Source: Burkholderiaceae bacterium (GTDB lineage: Bacteria > Pseudomonadota > Gammaproteobacteria > Burkholderiales > Burkholderiaceae_D). Taken from it: a stretch of DNA of 58,101 bases. Location of the stretch: assembly GCA_019232795.1 (NCBI GenBank), contig JAFANH010000007.1, positions 1 to 58,101 on the forward strand. The letters are read 5' to 3'. Shown here piece by piece: positions 40,269-49,526 of the stretch. Numbering within the stretch: position 1 is the stretch's first letter; every line of letters starts with the position of its first letter. A program made the translations under genes and the position numbers. The notes under the pieces are model-generated. The model saw only the letters and a list, made by a program, of their open reading frames with translations, searched no databases and had not been told where the DNA came from.

Positions 40269-43211
40269 TTAGCCGGTATTGCGCAAGCCAGCCGCAATGC
40301 CGTTGATCGACAGATGAATACCGCGCCGTACACGCTCGTCGATCTTGCGGCCATCGGCCGCGGTATGGCTGGCGCGGTGGCGTTTGATCAATTCGACCTG
40401 CAAGTGGTTGAGCGGGTCGAGGTAGGCGAAACGGTTCTTGATCGAGCGCGCCAGCAGCGGATTGGAAGCCAAGCGGTCCTTGGCACCGGTGATCTGGTTC
40501 AGGCAAGTGGTGGTCAACTCGTGTTCGTCGGCGATGCGCTTGAAAATGCCGGTGCGCAGCTTCTTGTCCGCCACCAGTTCGGCATAGCGCGAAGCCATCG
40601 CCAGGTCGGTCTTCGACAACACCATGTCCATGTTCGACAGCAGCGTGGCGAAGAACGGCCATTCGCGGAGCATGGCGCGCAGGGTAGCTAGTTTTTTGGC
40701 CTTGGCGCCGGCGCCGCCTTCCTGCAGCCAGGAAGTCACGGCACTGCCGAAGCCGAACCAGCCCGGCAGCAGCAGACGGCACTGACCCCAGGAAAAGCCC
40801 CAGGGGATGGCGCGCAAGTCTTCGATGCGGCGCGTTGATTTGCGCGAGGCCGGACGCGAGCCGATGTTGAGTTCCGCGATTTCGGCAATCGGCGTGGCCG
40901 AGAAAAAATAGTCGGTGAAGCCCGGCGTTTCATAGACCAGATTGCGGTAGGCGCGATAGGCGCGTTCCGACAATTCCTCCATCACGTGTTCGAAGGCGCT
41001 CAGTTTGATCGCGTGCTTGCTGTCGGTTTCCTGCGGCTTGAGGCTGGCTTCCAGCGTCGCCGACACCAGCAGTTCGAGATTGCGGCGGCCGATTTCGGGA
41101 TTCGAGAATTTCGAAGCGATGATTTCGCCCTGTTCAGTCAAGCGGATCTGGCCGTTGACCGTGCCGGCCGGCTGGGCCAGGATCGCTTCGTAGCTCGGTC
41201 CGCCGCCACGGCCCACGGTGCCTCCGCGGCCATGGAACAGGCGCAGCTTGACGCCGGCGCGCTGGAACAACTGCACCAGCCGCGTTTCGGCCTTGTACAG
41301 CTCCCAATTCGAGGTGAGGAAGCCGCCGTCCTTGTTCGAGTCGGAATAACCGAGCATGACTTCCTGCGTGCGGCCCTGTTTTGCGATCAAACTGGCGATT
41401 TGCGGCAGGGCCATCAGGTTTTCCATGATGTCGGCTGCACAGCGCAGGTCGGGAATGGTTTCAAACAGCGGAATCACCATCAATTCCGCTTCCAGTACCG
41501 GCATCTCCGAACCGGCGCTTTCTGCGGCGCCGAATTGCGCGCGCAGCAGCCCCGTTTCACGCTGCAGCAAATAGACTTCCAGCAAGTCCGATACGGTTTC
41601 CGTATGCGAGATGATGTAGTTGCGTATGGCGCGCGCGCCGTAACGCTGGCGGATGGCATGTGCTGCTCGCAGGATGGTCAATTCGGAATTGGTTTCGTCC
41701 GAATAATCGATGAAGGGCGAAAACAGGAGGCGCGGCTTGGCCAGTTCAGCCAGCAATAGTTCGACCTTGCGGGCTTCCGGCAGTGCGGCGTAATTCGGTT
41801 CGACCATGGCGCGCGTAAACAATTCGCTGAGCACGCGTTCGTGCACATCCGAGCTTTGCCGCATGTCGAGCGTGGCCAGGTGAAATCCGAAAATCTCTGC
41901 CGCGCGCTTGAGGCGAGCCAGGCGCGGTTTGATCAAGGCCGCGCCGTGGTGCTGCTTGAGCGAATCGGCGATCACCTGCAGTTCGGCCGAAAATTCGCCG
42001 GCATCGGCGTAGGGTGCGGCGGCACCGACTTCCTTGCGCAGGATATTGGTTGCGCCGAGCGCGCGTGCGGAGGCGGCCAGGCGCGCGTAGATGCCGATCA
42101 GCGCGCGGCGGTAAGGTTCGTCGGCACGAAGGGCGGAATGGTCGGGCGAGGAGGCTGCCAGCGCATCGAGTTCCGGGCTGACATCGACCAGAATATTGGA
42201 AATCGACAGTTCGGCGCCGAGCGCATGCACTTCATCGAGGTAGAAATCGAGAATGGTGGTCGATTGGCGCATCAGCGCGTGCTGCATGGTGCCTGCGTTG
42301 ACGTTTGGATTGCCGTCTCGGTCGCCGCCTATCCAGCTTCCCATCTGCACGTACGGCGGCAATTCATGATTGCCGGCGCTGTCGGCGCGGCGCGGAAACT
42401 GCAGCGCGATCTCGCTCTCGATGTCGTCGTACAGTCCCGGCAGCTCGCGCAGAAAGGTGATGCGGTAGTAGGACAGTGCGTTTTCGATTTCGTCGGCCAC
42501 CGTCAGTTTCGAATAACGCAGCATGCGGGTCTGCCACAGGGTTGCCACGTGAGCGCGCAGCAAGTCGATATTGTGCGCGCGCTCGCGTGCCGTCATCGGC
42601 AGGTCGCGCGCGGCCAGCAGGCCGGAGATCGCGTGTTCTGCGTCAAGGATGCTCTTGCGCTGCACCTCGGTGGGATGGGCGGTCAAGACCGGCGAGATCA
42701 ACGCGTCTTTCAGGAAGTTGCGCACGGTGGCGCCGGTGACGCCGGCGCTGTCCAGCTTGGCCAGCGCGTACGCGATGCTGCCGCTTTGCGGCGCCGATCC
42801 GGCCAGCAGGTGGGCGCGGCGGCGGCGGTTGTGGTGCTGGTCCTCGGCGATGTTGGCCAAGTGCGAAAAATACGAAAACGCGCGTACTACGGAAATGGTC
42901 TGCTCGCGCGTCAATTTTTTCAGGAGCTTGTTGAGATCGGCGCCGGCCTGGGCATCCGAGTCGCGGCGAAAGCGCACGGCGGTCTGGCGGATGGTTTCGA
43001 CCACTTCGAATACCGATTCGCCTTCCTGCTCGCGCAATACTTCACCCAGCAGGCGCCCTAGCAGGCGGATGTCTTCCTTCAGGGGAGCATCCTTTTCGCG
43101 TTCGGTCTTGCTTTCGACCTTGGTGACGGCCGCGGAGCGGCTGAAAGTAGAGGACGCGGCGGAACGGGGCGCCGTACGGGAATTGGGGCGAGAAGAGGGT
43201 TGTTTAGCCAT
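40269..43211 (-). CDS. ppc: Phosphoenolpyruvate carboxylase
   Basis: The 980-residue protein starts [20 protein letters not shown]; a low-complexity, Ser/Arg/Ala-rich head of about 45 residues precedes the conserved domain. Signatures: [15 protein letters not shown] with the catalytic His, [40 protein letters not shown], and the C-terminal GLRNTG tail. It carboxylates PEP to oxaloacetate, an anaplerotic step. It lies between algR and hemC, interrupting the algR-hemC order seen in pseudomonads. No obvious Shine-Dalgarno is present before the ATG. Confidence 0.96.
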   Translation of the reverse strand: MAKQPSSRPNSRTAPRSAASSTFSRSAAVTKVESKTEREKDAPLKEDIRLLGRLLGEVLREQEGESVFEVVETIRQTAVRFRRDSDAQAGADLNKLLKKLTREQTISVVRAFSYFSHLANIAEDQHHNRRRRAHLLAGSAPQSGSIAYALAKLDSAGVTGATVRNFLKDALISPVLTAHPTEVQRKSILDAEHAISGLLAARDLPMTARERAHNIDLLRAHVATLWQTRMLRYSKLTVADEIENALSYYRITFLRELPGLYDDIESEIALQFPRRADSAGNHELPPYVQMGSWIGGDRDGNPNVNAGTMQHALMRQSTTILDFYLDEVHALGAELSISNILVDVSPELDALAASSPDHSALRADEPYRRALIGIYARLAASARALGATNILRKEVGAAAPYADAGEFSAELQVIADSLKQHHGAALIKPRLARLKRAAEIFGFHLATLDMRQSSDVHERVLSELFTRAMVEPNYAALPEARKVELLLAELAKPRLLFSPFIDYSDETNSELTILRAAHAIRQRYGARAIRNYIISHTETVSDLLEVYLLQRETGLLRAQFGAAESAGSEMPVLEAELMVIPLFETIPDLRCAADIMENLMALPQIASLIAKQGRTQEVMLGYSDSNKDGGFLTSNWELYKAETRLVQLFQRAGVKLRLFHGRGGTVGRGGGPSYEAILAQPAGTVNGQIRLTEQGEIIASKFSNPEIGRRNLELLVSATLEASLKPQETDSKHAIKLSAFEHVMEELSERAYRAYRNLVYETPGFTDYFFSATPIAEIAELNIGSRPASRKSTRRIEDLRAIPWGFSWGQCRLLLPGWFGFGSAVTSWLQEGGAGAKAKKLATLRAMLREWPFFATLLSNMDMVLSKTDLAMASRYAELVADKKLRTGIFKRIADEHELTTTCLNQITGAKDRLASNPLLARSIKNRFAYLDPLNHLQVELIKRHRASHTAADGRKIDERVRRGIHLSINGIAAGLRNTG

Positions 43212-43384
43212 GGCAGGCAAGCGCAATCAGCTTTTTCAGAAAATGTGTGTGAAGGAAACTGCTTATTCCGGGGTAAAATTTGCTACTCCCGGCTCTATGA
43301 AGTACAGATCAAAGCGACAGATCAAAGCGGTACGGCAAAGACAGAACGACCAGACAGCACAACTACCGAATTCGAAAGACTATT
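43212..43384. promoter_or_regulatory. ppc/hemC divergent intergenic region with a 13-bp tandem duplication
   Basis: The 173-bp gap holds TAAAAT at 43274-43279, a possible -10 for hemC, and a perfect tandem duplication ACAGATCAAAGCG at 43304-43316 and 43317-43329. No strong ribosome-binding site precedes the hemC TTG; GAAAG at 43374-43378 is the best candidate. Confidence 0.45.
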
Positions 43385-44338
43385 TTGACCGCCACGCCCC
43401 CTTCCCGATTAGTGATTGCCTCGCGCGAAAGCCGGCTCGCCATGTGGCAAGCCGAGCATGTCAAGGCACGCTTGTCACAATTATATCCGCACTGCAGCAT
43501 AGAAATTCTCGGAATGACGACGCGCGGCGATCAAATTCTCGATCGCGCCTTGTCCAAGGTCGGCGGCAAGGGACTGTTCGTCAAGGAATTGGAAGTCGCC
43601 ATGGCCGAAGGCAGGGCCGATCTGGCCGTGCACTCGCTCAAGGATGTGCCTATGGAACTGCCTGCCGGCTTCGAACTGGCGGCGGTGCTGGAGCGTGAAG
43701 ACCCGCGTGATGCCTTTGTTTCCAACGACTATGCCTCCCTGGACGATTTGCCGGACGGCGCGGTAGTCGGCACCAGCAGTCTGCGCCGCCAAGCCCTGAT
43801 AGCGGCACGTTATCCGAAACTGGTCATCAAACCACTTCGCGGCAATCTCGATACCCGTCTCGGCAAACTCGATCGCGGCGAATATGCCGCGATCATACTG
43901 GCTGCTGCCGGCTTGAAGCGTCTCGGCGTGCCGCAGCGCATTCGTGCCCTGATCGCACCCGAACAGAGCCTGCCGTCCCCAGGACAGGGCGCCATGGCCA
44001 TCGAGATTCCGGCTGCGCGCGCGCATTTGCGCGAAATCCTTGCGCCTCTCAATCACATGGCCACAGCGCGCGCGGTACAGGCCGAACGTGCGGTGTCGCG
44101 CATGTTCGGCGGCAGTTGCCAGATTCCGTTGGCGGCTTTTGCCGAGCAGCAAGGCGACACGATGCGTCTGCGCGCGATGGTGGCGACGCCCGACGGCAGC
44201 CGCATTGCGGCAGCCGAAGTAAATGGCCCTGCTATCGCCCCCGAAGCGCTGGGCGGGCAGGCTGTCGAGCAGTTGCGTGCGCAGGATGCGGCGGCGATAC
44301 TCGCGGTCTGCCAAAGCGAGGCGCAGGACGGGGTCTGA
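43385..44338 (+). CDS. hemC: Porphobilinogen deaminase (hydroxymethylbilane synthase)
   Basis: The 317-residue protein starts at TTG 43385 ([20 protein letters not shown]); no in-frame ATG is available upstream of the conserved [17 protein letters not shown] segment. It has the DPM-cofactor Cys in [14 protein letters not shown] and the substrate-binding Arg-rich segment [17 protein letters not shown]. It polymerises four porphobilinogens into hydroxymethylbilane. It heads hemC-hemD-hemX-hemY. The use of TTG suggests a low initiation rate. Confidence 0.95.
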   Translation: MTATPPSRLVIASRESRLAMWQAEHVKARLSQLYPHCSIEILGMTTRGDQILDRALSKVGGKGLFVKELEVAMAEGRADLAVHSLKDVPMELPAGFELAAVLEREDPRDAFVSNDYASLDDLPDGAVVGTSSLRRQALIAARYPKLVIKPLRGNLDTRLGKLDRGEYAAIILAAAGLKRLGVPQRIRALIAPEQSLPSPGQGAMAIEIPAARAHLREILAPLNHMATARAVQAERAVSRMFGGSCQIPLAAFAEQQGDTMRLRAMVATPDGSRIAAAEVNGPAIAPEALGGQAVEQLRAQDAAAILAVCQSEAQDGV

Positions 44339-44343
44339 TACGC

Positions 44344-45129
44344 ATGGCCGCATCGCCAGCACAAGCGCGGGTTGTGGTGATCACCCGGCCCTTGGCACAG
44401 GCGGAGCAATTGGCGGAGCGGATCCGCTTGCACGGACGCGAGGCGGTGTTGTTCCCCCTGCTGGAAATACAAGCGCTGGCTGATTCCGCAGCGTTGCGTG
44501 CCGCCTTGTCCCGGATAGCGGAATATACGCTGGTGGCTTTCGTCAGTCCGAACGCAATCGATGCCGCATTGGCCCACATAAGCCAGTGGCCGCCGGGCGT
44601 GGCATTGGCCGTCATGGGTGAAGGCAGCATGGCGGCCCTGGCCAGGCATGGACTGAGTGACGCCAATGCCACCATCTTCCGGCCGCGCGATCCGGACCGC
44701 ACAGATTCCGAAACTCTTCTGGAAGCGCTTGATATCGCCGCCGTGGCCGGCGGACAGGTCCTGATCGTGCGCGGCGAGAGCGGACGTGAATTGCTTGCCG
44801 ACCGGCTGCGCGAGCATGGGGCCATCGTCACCCAGGTAGCCGCCTATCGACGCACGGCGCCGGCGCTAACCGAGGAGCGCGCAAGGCAATTGCATGCCCT
44901 GATCGAGCAAAAGAACCTGTGGCTGATAACCAGTTCGGAGGCCTTGCGCAACCTCGATGCCATGGTGCGGCAGTTGGACGATCCGGCTTGCGTCGTAAAA
45001 ATGCAACAGCAAACTATCTTTGCTCCTCACGCGCGTATCGCTGAGAGCGGCCGCGAATTGGGCTTTATCGACATCGTGCAGACCGGTTCGGGGGACGAAA
45101 ACCTGTTGAAAGCCTTGAGCGCGTCGTAA
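44344..45129 (+). CDS. hemD: Uroporphyrinogen-III synthase
   Basis: The 261-residue protein (MAASPAQARVVVITRPLAQA) begins 5 bp after the hemC stop. It is a two-domain HemD4-type fold with the weakly conserved markers VVVITRPLAQAEQLAERI, YTLVAFVSPNAIDAALAHI, LIVRGESGRELLADRLREHG and LWLITSSEALRNLDAM. It closes and inverts ring D of hydroxymethylbilane to give uroporphyrinogen III. Longer in-frame starts lie inside hemC and are rejected. Confidence 0.93.
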   Translation: MAASPAQARVVVITRPLAQAEQLAERIRLHGREAVLFPLLEIQALADSAALRAALSRIAEYTLVAFVSPNAIDAALAHISQWPPGVALAVMGEGSMAALARHGLSDANATIFRPRDPDRTDSETLLEALDIAAVAGGQVLIVRGESGRELLADRLREHGAIVTQVAAYRRTAPALTEERARQLHALIEQKNLWLITSSEALRNLDAMVRQLDDPACVVKMQQQTIFAPHARIAESGRELGFIDIVQTGSGDENLLKALSAS

Positions 45130-45197
45130 AGGGGGCGCCTGGCCTGCTACCGCGCATAACAGGCTCTGGAGAAATTTACTAGGTTACAATTCAGCCC

Positions 45198-46361
45198 ATG
45201 AACGATACGCTCCCTTCCTCCGACTCCAGCCCAACTGTTCAAAGTACTGCATCCTCGAACGAGGGAGGCGGCGTGCAGCCTGCGCCCGCCGGCGGCGGAT
45301 ACTCGGTGTGGAGTGCGGTAGCGGCTCCCAAATGGATCATCGGCGCAATCGCCGTGCTGGCCTTGCTGCTGCTCGCGCAGTGGTGGACTACGCGCGACGA
45401 GATCGGCAAGCTGCGCCTGGAACTGGCGCATCGTTTGCAACAGGGCGACCTTTCCAATACAGAGGTGCGTCTGATTGCCAAGAATGTGGAAGAAACCACC
45501 AAGGAGTTGCAGGCCAAGGTCAGCGTGCTGGAAGGCAAGCAGGTCGAAGCGCAAAGTCAGCAATTGGCGCTCGAGCAGTTGTATCAAGACCTGTCCAAGA
45601 ACCGCGACGACTGGGCGCTGGCCGAGATCGAGCAGGTGCTGTCGACCGCCAGCCAGCAATTGCAATTGGCCGGCAACGTGCAGGGCGCACTGATCGCCTT
45701 GCAAAATGCCGATCGCAGCCTCTCGCGTTCCGACAAGCCGCAATTCATCACCATCCGGCGCGCCATTGCCAAGGACATGGAATTGCTGAAATCCTTGCCG
45801 TCTCTCGACGCCACCGGCATCGCCTTGCGCCTCGATAGCATCATCAGCGAAATCGACAGCATGCCCTTGCTGTCGGACGAAAAGCCTTCCTTGCCGGTGA
45901 CCCAGCCCAAGACTTCGCACCGCGCGGAGGTTCGTGTGGCCGCCAACAGTGTTGCGGTCGGCCGCGGGCATTACGATCACGAATGGGAAACCACGCTGGA
46001 AGACCGGTGGCAAAGCTGGCTCGACGAGATGCTGGACGAGATGCGCCAATTGATACGCGTTCGCACCGTGGAAACGCCCGATGCCTTGCTGCTCTCGCCG
46101 ACCCAGGCCTACTATGCGCGTGAGAACCTGAAGCTGCGCCTGCTCAATGCCCGGCTTGCTCTGCTGTCGCGCAACGAAACGGCTTTCCGCAGCGACTTGA
46201 TCGCCGCGCAAGATGCCATCAGCAAGTATTTCGATACGCGCGCGCGCCAAACCCAGGTGGCGCAGGCGCTGCTCAAGCAAGTGCAAAGCAGCAACCTGTC
46301 GATCGAAATGCCGACGCTGGCCGAAAGCCTGAATGCGGTACGCACCTATAAGGCCAAGTAG
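45198..46361 (+). CDS. hemX: HemX, inner-membrane protein of the hem operon
   Basis: The 387-residue protein (MNDTLPSSDSSPTVQSTASS) has a disordered Ser/Pro/Gly-rich head, one membrane helix (IIGAIAVLALLLLAQWW, about residues 52-68) and a periplasmic helical domain with a coiled coil (ELQAKVSVLEGKQVEAQSQQ). HemX-type proteins are often mislabelled uroporphyrinogen-III methyltransferases but have no methyltransferase motif here. Its TAG stop (46359-46361) is formed by the TA target of the second MITE-like element plus the first G of that element. Confidence 0.9.
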   Translation: MNDTLPSSDSSPTVQSTASSNEGGGVQPAPAGGGYSVWSAVAAPKWIIGAIAVLALLLLAQWWTTRDEIGKLRLELAHRLQQGDLSNTEVRLIAKNVEETTKELQAKVSVLEGKQVEAQSQQLALEQLYQDLSKNRDDWALAEIEQVLSTASQQLQLAGNVQGALIALQNADRSLSRSDKPQFITIRRAIAKDMELLKSLPSLDATGIALRLDSIISEIDSMPLLSDEKPSLPVTQPKTSHRAEVRVAANSVAVGRGHYDHEWETTLEDRWQSWLDEMLDEMRQLIRVRTVETPDALLLSPTQAYYARENLKLRLLNARLALLSRNETAFRSDLIAAQDAISKYFDTRARQTQVAQALLKQVQSSNLSIEMPTLAESLNAVRTYKAK

Positions 46362-46627
46362 AACTCATTTCATAAATAGGAACCCGATGCATTTTCACTA
46401 AAATGAGTGCTGGCAAGGCGTGCGACGCGTCGCGTAGCGGGGCTACGCGCAAGGAGCGCAACACCGCCAGCGCTCATTTTAGTGAAAACCCGGAGGGAAC
46501 GTGCTATTTGGGCGCCGCGCGGTGTTGCGCCGCTTGCACAGGGGACCACCCTGTGCGGCGCGCCACGCCTAGCGCTGCATCCCAAATAGCTCGTTTGCAC
46601 GGGTCCCTATTTATGAAATGAGTTCTC
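46359..46627 (+). mobile_element. MITE-like element, copy 2 (265 bp), between hemX and hemY
   Basis: The body is 46361-46625, exactly 265 bp like copy 1 and alignable to its reverse complement without gaps, with 11 substitutions. The left flank is TA (46359-46360) and the right flank is TC (46626-46627), perhaps a decayed TA. The long hairpin A is centred at 46440 (arms 46392-46414 and 46466-46488), the second hairpin spans 46498-46595. GAG of the right terminal repeat lies 6 nt before the hemY ATG, and ATAAGG of hemX, the probable native ribosome-binding site, lies on the other side of the element. Confidence 0.88.
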
Positions 46628-46628
46628 A

Positions 46629-47825
46629 ATGCGTATCTTTCTCTGGGTAGTGGCCATATTCATTATTGCGATCGGCCTCGCAGTGGGGGCGCGCTTCGAC
46701 CCGGGCAACGTCGTGCTGTTCTATCCGCCCACGCGTATCGACTTGTCGTTGAACCTGTTTTTGCTGCTGGCTTTCCTGCTGTTCCTGGCCTTGCATGTAC
46801 TGCTGAACGCCATCGTTGCCACCAGGGAAATGCCCGGCAAGGTAGCGGCCTACCGTCGAGAAAAGCGTGATCGCGAGGGCAACCGGGCCTTGCGCGATGC
46901 CTTGAAAGCGCTGTTCGAAGGCCGCTTCGGACATGCGGAAAAGGCCGCCAAGCGCGCCGTCGAGTCGCCCGAGAATGCCGGATTGGCTGCCCTGATTGCG
47001 GCGCGCGCCGTGCATCGCATGCGTCAATCGGAGCGGCGCGACTTGTGGCTGTCTGCCACCCAGGACGATGCCACCCTCAAGACGGCGCGCCTGATGACCG
47101 CCATCGAATTGCTGGTGGACGACCACCAGGCCGAGCGGGCACTGGAAGCGGTCCAGGAATTGAACGCCAGCGGCACGCGCCACATCCATGCCCTGCGCAT
47201 GGCGCTCAAGGCCCATCAGCGGGCCCGCAATTGGGCCGAGGTATTGCGCCTGGTCCGTTCGCTGGACAATCACAATGCGCTGCATCCGGCCTTGTCGCGC
47301 CGTGTGCGCGAACTCGCCTACGACGCCTTGCTGTCCGACCGCAATCACGACGCGGAATCGATCCGCAACCTGTGGCAATCGATACCGGCAGCGGAGCGGG
47401 TCAAGCCGTTTGTCGCTGCGCGTGCTGCCGATACGTTCAACGTGCTCGGCTTGCATGACGATGCGCGTACGGTAGTCGAGAAGGCGCTCGCGGTCGAATG
47501 GGACGACAGGCTGGTGCGCCTGTACCGCAAATCCGCCGCCGCCGAAGGCTCTGCCGCCTTGCTGGCACAGATCGAGCGATGCGAAGCCTGGAGCCTGCAG
47601 CGTCCGACCGACGCGGAACTGGCCTTGACCTTGGGCACCTTGTGCCTGAAGCAGAAACTGTGGGGCAAGGCGCAGCGTCATCTCGATCGCGCGCTGTCCG
47701 ATTCGATCGAATCCGGCACCGCACGCGAGGCGCATCTGAAACTGGCCCAGTTGCATGAAGCGCTCGATCAACCGGATCAGGCAATTGCGCATTTTCGGCA
47801 GTGCGCCATGGCGAGCGTGCTGTAG
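46629..47825 (+). CDS. hemY: HemY, inner-membrane TPR-like protein of the hem operon
   Basis: The 398-residue protein (MRIFLWVVAIFIIAIGLAVG) has two N-terminal membrane helices and the HemY_N domain (NVVLFYPPTRIDLSLNLFLL), then a long series of helical TPR-like repeats (ALKALFEGRFGHAEKAAKRA; LAQIERCEAWSLQRPTDAEL; LKLAQLHEALDQPDQAIAHF). It is unrelated to the Bacillus protoporphyrinogen oxidase of the same name; function in late haem synthesis is suggested by operon position. Its ATG is 3 bp past the MITE-like element. Confidence 0.9.
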   Translation: MRIFLWVVAIFIIAIGLAVGARFDPGNVVLFYPPTRIDLSLNLFLLLAFLLFLALHVLLNAIVATREMPGKVAAYRREKRDREGNRALRDALKALFEGRFGHAEKAAKRAVESPENAGLAALIAARAVHRMRQSERRDLWLSATQDDATLKTARLMTAIELLVDDHQAERALEAVQELNASGTRHIHALRMALKAHQRARNWAEVLRLVRSLDNHNALHPALSRRVRELAYDALLSDRNHDAESIRNLWQSIPAAERVKPFVAARAADTFNVLGLHDDARTVVEKALAVEWDDRLVRLYRKSAAAEGSAALLAQIERCEAWSLQRPTDAELALTLGTLCLKQKLWGKAQRHLDRALSDSIESGTAREAHLKLAQLHEALDQPDQAIAHFRQCAMASVL

Positions 47826-48008
47826 CCTTATTTTGTCTCTGTCCCGGGGGTAAGACCACTTCGGGATTTCGGCGGCATTGCCCCTGTTCTGTCTTCGGTT
47901 TGTGGTAGGGCCACTTTTACCTGTTTCCCTGCTGCATTGCATCAAATGCAAGTCGAAAGCCGCTATAATTCCGGCAATCCCGCATTTTTATCTTCGAGAG
48001 CATCCCCC
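47826..48008. promoter_or_regulatory. hemY-ppa intergenic region with ppa promoter and paired GGTA..CCACTT repeats
   Basis: TATAAT at 47964-47969 is a good -10 for ppa, 40 bp before its ATG; no ideal -35 is seen. GGTAAGACCACTT (47849-47861) and GGTAGGGCCACTT (47904-47916) are near-identical direct repeats 55 bp apart, the first of which contains the GGT-N3-ACC dyad typical of GntR/FadR-type operators. Confidence 0.45.
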
Positions 48009-48557
48009 ATGAGCCTGAACCTCGTCCCCGCCGGCCGCGACTTGCCGCACGATTTCAACGTCATCATCGAAATCCCGATGAATGCCGACCCCATCAAGTA
48101 TGAAGTGGACAAGGAATCCGGCGCAATTTTCGTCGACCGCTTCATGGGCACGTCCATGCACTACCCGTGCAACTATGGCTACATTCCGCACACGATTTCC
48201 GACGACGGCGACCCGGTCGACGTACTGGTGATTACGCCCTTCCCGCTGTTTCCGGGCGTGGTCGTGCGTTGCCGCACCATCGGCATGCTGAAGATGACCG
48301 ACGAGGCCGGCGGTGACGCCAAGTTGTTGGCAGTGCCGATCGACAAGATTTTGCCCATCTACAAGCATTGGCAAAAGCCGGAAGATTTGAACGAATTGCG
48401 TCTGCAGCAGATCCAGCACTTTTTCGAACACTACAAGGATCTCGAAAAAGGCAAATGGGTCAAGATCGAAGGCTGGGTCGGCCCCGAGGAAGCGAAGGCC
48501 GAAATCATGTCCGGCGTCGAGGCCTACAACAAGGCGGCCAGCAAACCGAATTACTGA
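48009..48557 (+). CDS. ppa: Inorganic pyrophosphatase
   Basis: The 182-residue protein starts [20 protein letters not shown]; an in-frame upstream start at 47937 would overlap the promoter. It is a family I pyrophosphatase: [18 protein letters not shown], the metal-binding [13 protein letters not shown], and [15 protein letters not shown]. It hydrolyses pyrophosphate to drive biosynthetic reactions. Length is normal for the family I hexameric enzyme. A strong terminator follows. Confidence 0.97.
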   Translation: MSLNLVPAGRDLPHDFNVIIEIPMNADPIKYEVDKESGAIFVDRFMGTSMHYPCNYGYIPHTISDDGDPVDVLVITPFPLFPGVVVRCRTIGMLKMTDEAGGDAKLLAVPIDKILPIYKHWQKPEDLNELRLQQIQHFFEHYKDLEKGKWVKIEGWVGPEEAKAEIMSGVEAYNKAASKPNY

Positions 48558-48584
48558 TCCGGGCCAGGTTTGGGTCACTCAAGA

Positions 48585-48610
48585 AAGCGCACTGCGGTGC
48601 GCTTTTTTAT
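48585..48610 (+). terminator. Rho-independent terminator of ppa
   Basis: AAAGCGCA and TGCGCTTT arms with a CTGCGG loop, then a T run; 28 bp after the ppa stop. Confidence 0.93.
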
Positions 48611-48641
48611 TGCGCAGCCCCGGTTGAACGCATCCCCCAAA

Positions 48642-49526
48642 TTAAGCATTAACAGGCCCCAGGCGTCTCACACCGAACTGATTGAGCAGCAGGCCACCCA
48701 ATACCAGCAGGCCCGCCGCGATCTTCCACCATTGCAAAGGCTCGCCGAGGATCGCCGCGGCACTCAGCATGCCCACAACCGGTACCAGCAGGCTGAATGG
48801 GGCAATGGTCGCGGCGGGATATTTGCGCATCAGGAAAGACCAGATGCCATAGCCGACGATGGTGTTGGGATAGGACTGGAACAGCACCGCGGCGACCGAG
48901 CGCCAGTTCAAGTGGACATAGGCTGCGCTCCATGCCGCGCTGCCTTCTATCGCCAGCGATGCCGCAGCGAGCGGCCCCGACGCCAGCAAGGAACCCCACA
49001 CCACCAGCGATAGCGGATCGACCTTGCCGATTTTTTTTGTGAAGATATTGGCTGTCGCCCACGACAACCCGGCGCCAACCACCATCGCGAACCCTATCAC
49101 AGTCGGCTTGGCATCGAGGTTGAAAGCCACCAGTACCATTCCCGACAACGCGACCAGGGCGCCGAGCAGTTGGTTGAAGCTGGGACGTTCATGCAACAGC
49201 AGCACTGCCAAGCCTATGGTGAAGAATGCCTGCAATTGAATTACCAGCGAAGCGAGTCCGGCCGGGAAACCAAGCTTGACGCCACCGAACAATAACGTGA
49301 ACTGGCAGGCGAATTGAAACATGGCAAATCCGGAAACCAGCTTGAGCGGTGCAGCCGGTGGCTTGACGAAAAATACCAGCGGTAGTGCGGCAAATCCGAA
49401 GCGCAGTGCGGTGAACATGATCGGCGGCAGGCCCTGCAAGCCGATCTTGATGACCACGAAATTGGAGCCCCAGATCAGTACAGTCAGCAGGGCGAGCAGG
49501 ATATGGGTCGGCTTCATCGGGGGCAT
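48642..49526 (-). CDS. EamA-family (DMT superfamily) transporter
   Basis: The 294-residue protein (MPPMKPTHILLALLTVLIWG) has ten predicted membrane segments in two EamA repeats; the first starts LTVLIWGSNFVVIKIGLQGL, the second near residue 150 (FAMVVGAGLSWATANIFTKK). It resembles RhaT/YdcZ-like amino acid or metabolite exporters. Direction and substrate cannot be deduced. The start could also be ATG 49517 (MKPTHI). It converges on ppa. Confidence 0.88.
   Translation of the reverse strand: MPPMKPTHILLALLTVLIWGSNFVVIKIGLQGLPPIMFTALRFGFAALPLVFFVKPPAAPLKLVSGFAMFQFACQFTLLFGGVKLGFPAGLASLVIQLQAFFTIGLAVLLLHERPSFNQLLGALVALSGMVLVAFNLDAKPTVIGFAMVVGAGLSWATANIFTKKIGKVDPLSLVVWGSLLASGPLAAASLAIEGSAAWSAAYVHLNWRSVAAVLFQSYPNTIVGYGIWSFLMRKYPAATIAPFSLLVPVVGMLSAAAILGEPLQWWKIAAGLLVLGGLLLNQFGVRRLGPVNA

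Noticed and set aside
44116..44343. Extended N-terminus for hemD (and similarly for mog, the esterase, xdhB, guaD and glnB)
   Set aside because: The extensions run through conserved upstream genes in another frame, lack family similarity and are explained by GC-rich third positions.
45198..46361. hemX as a uroporphyrinogen-III methyltransferase
   Set aside because: No SAM-binding or CobA/CysG motif is present; the sequence is a membrane-anchored coiled-coil protein typical of HemX.
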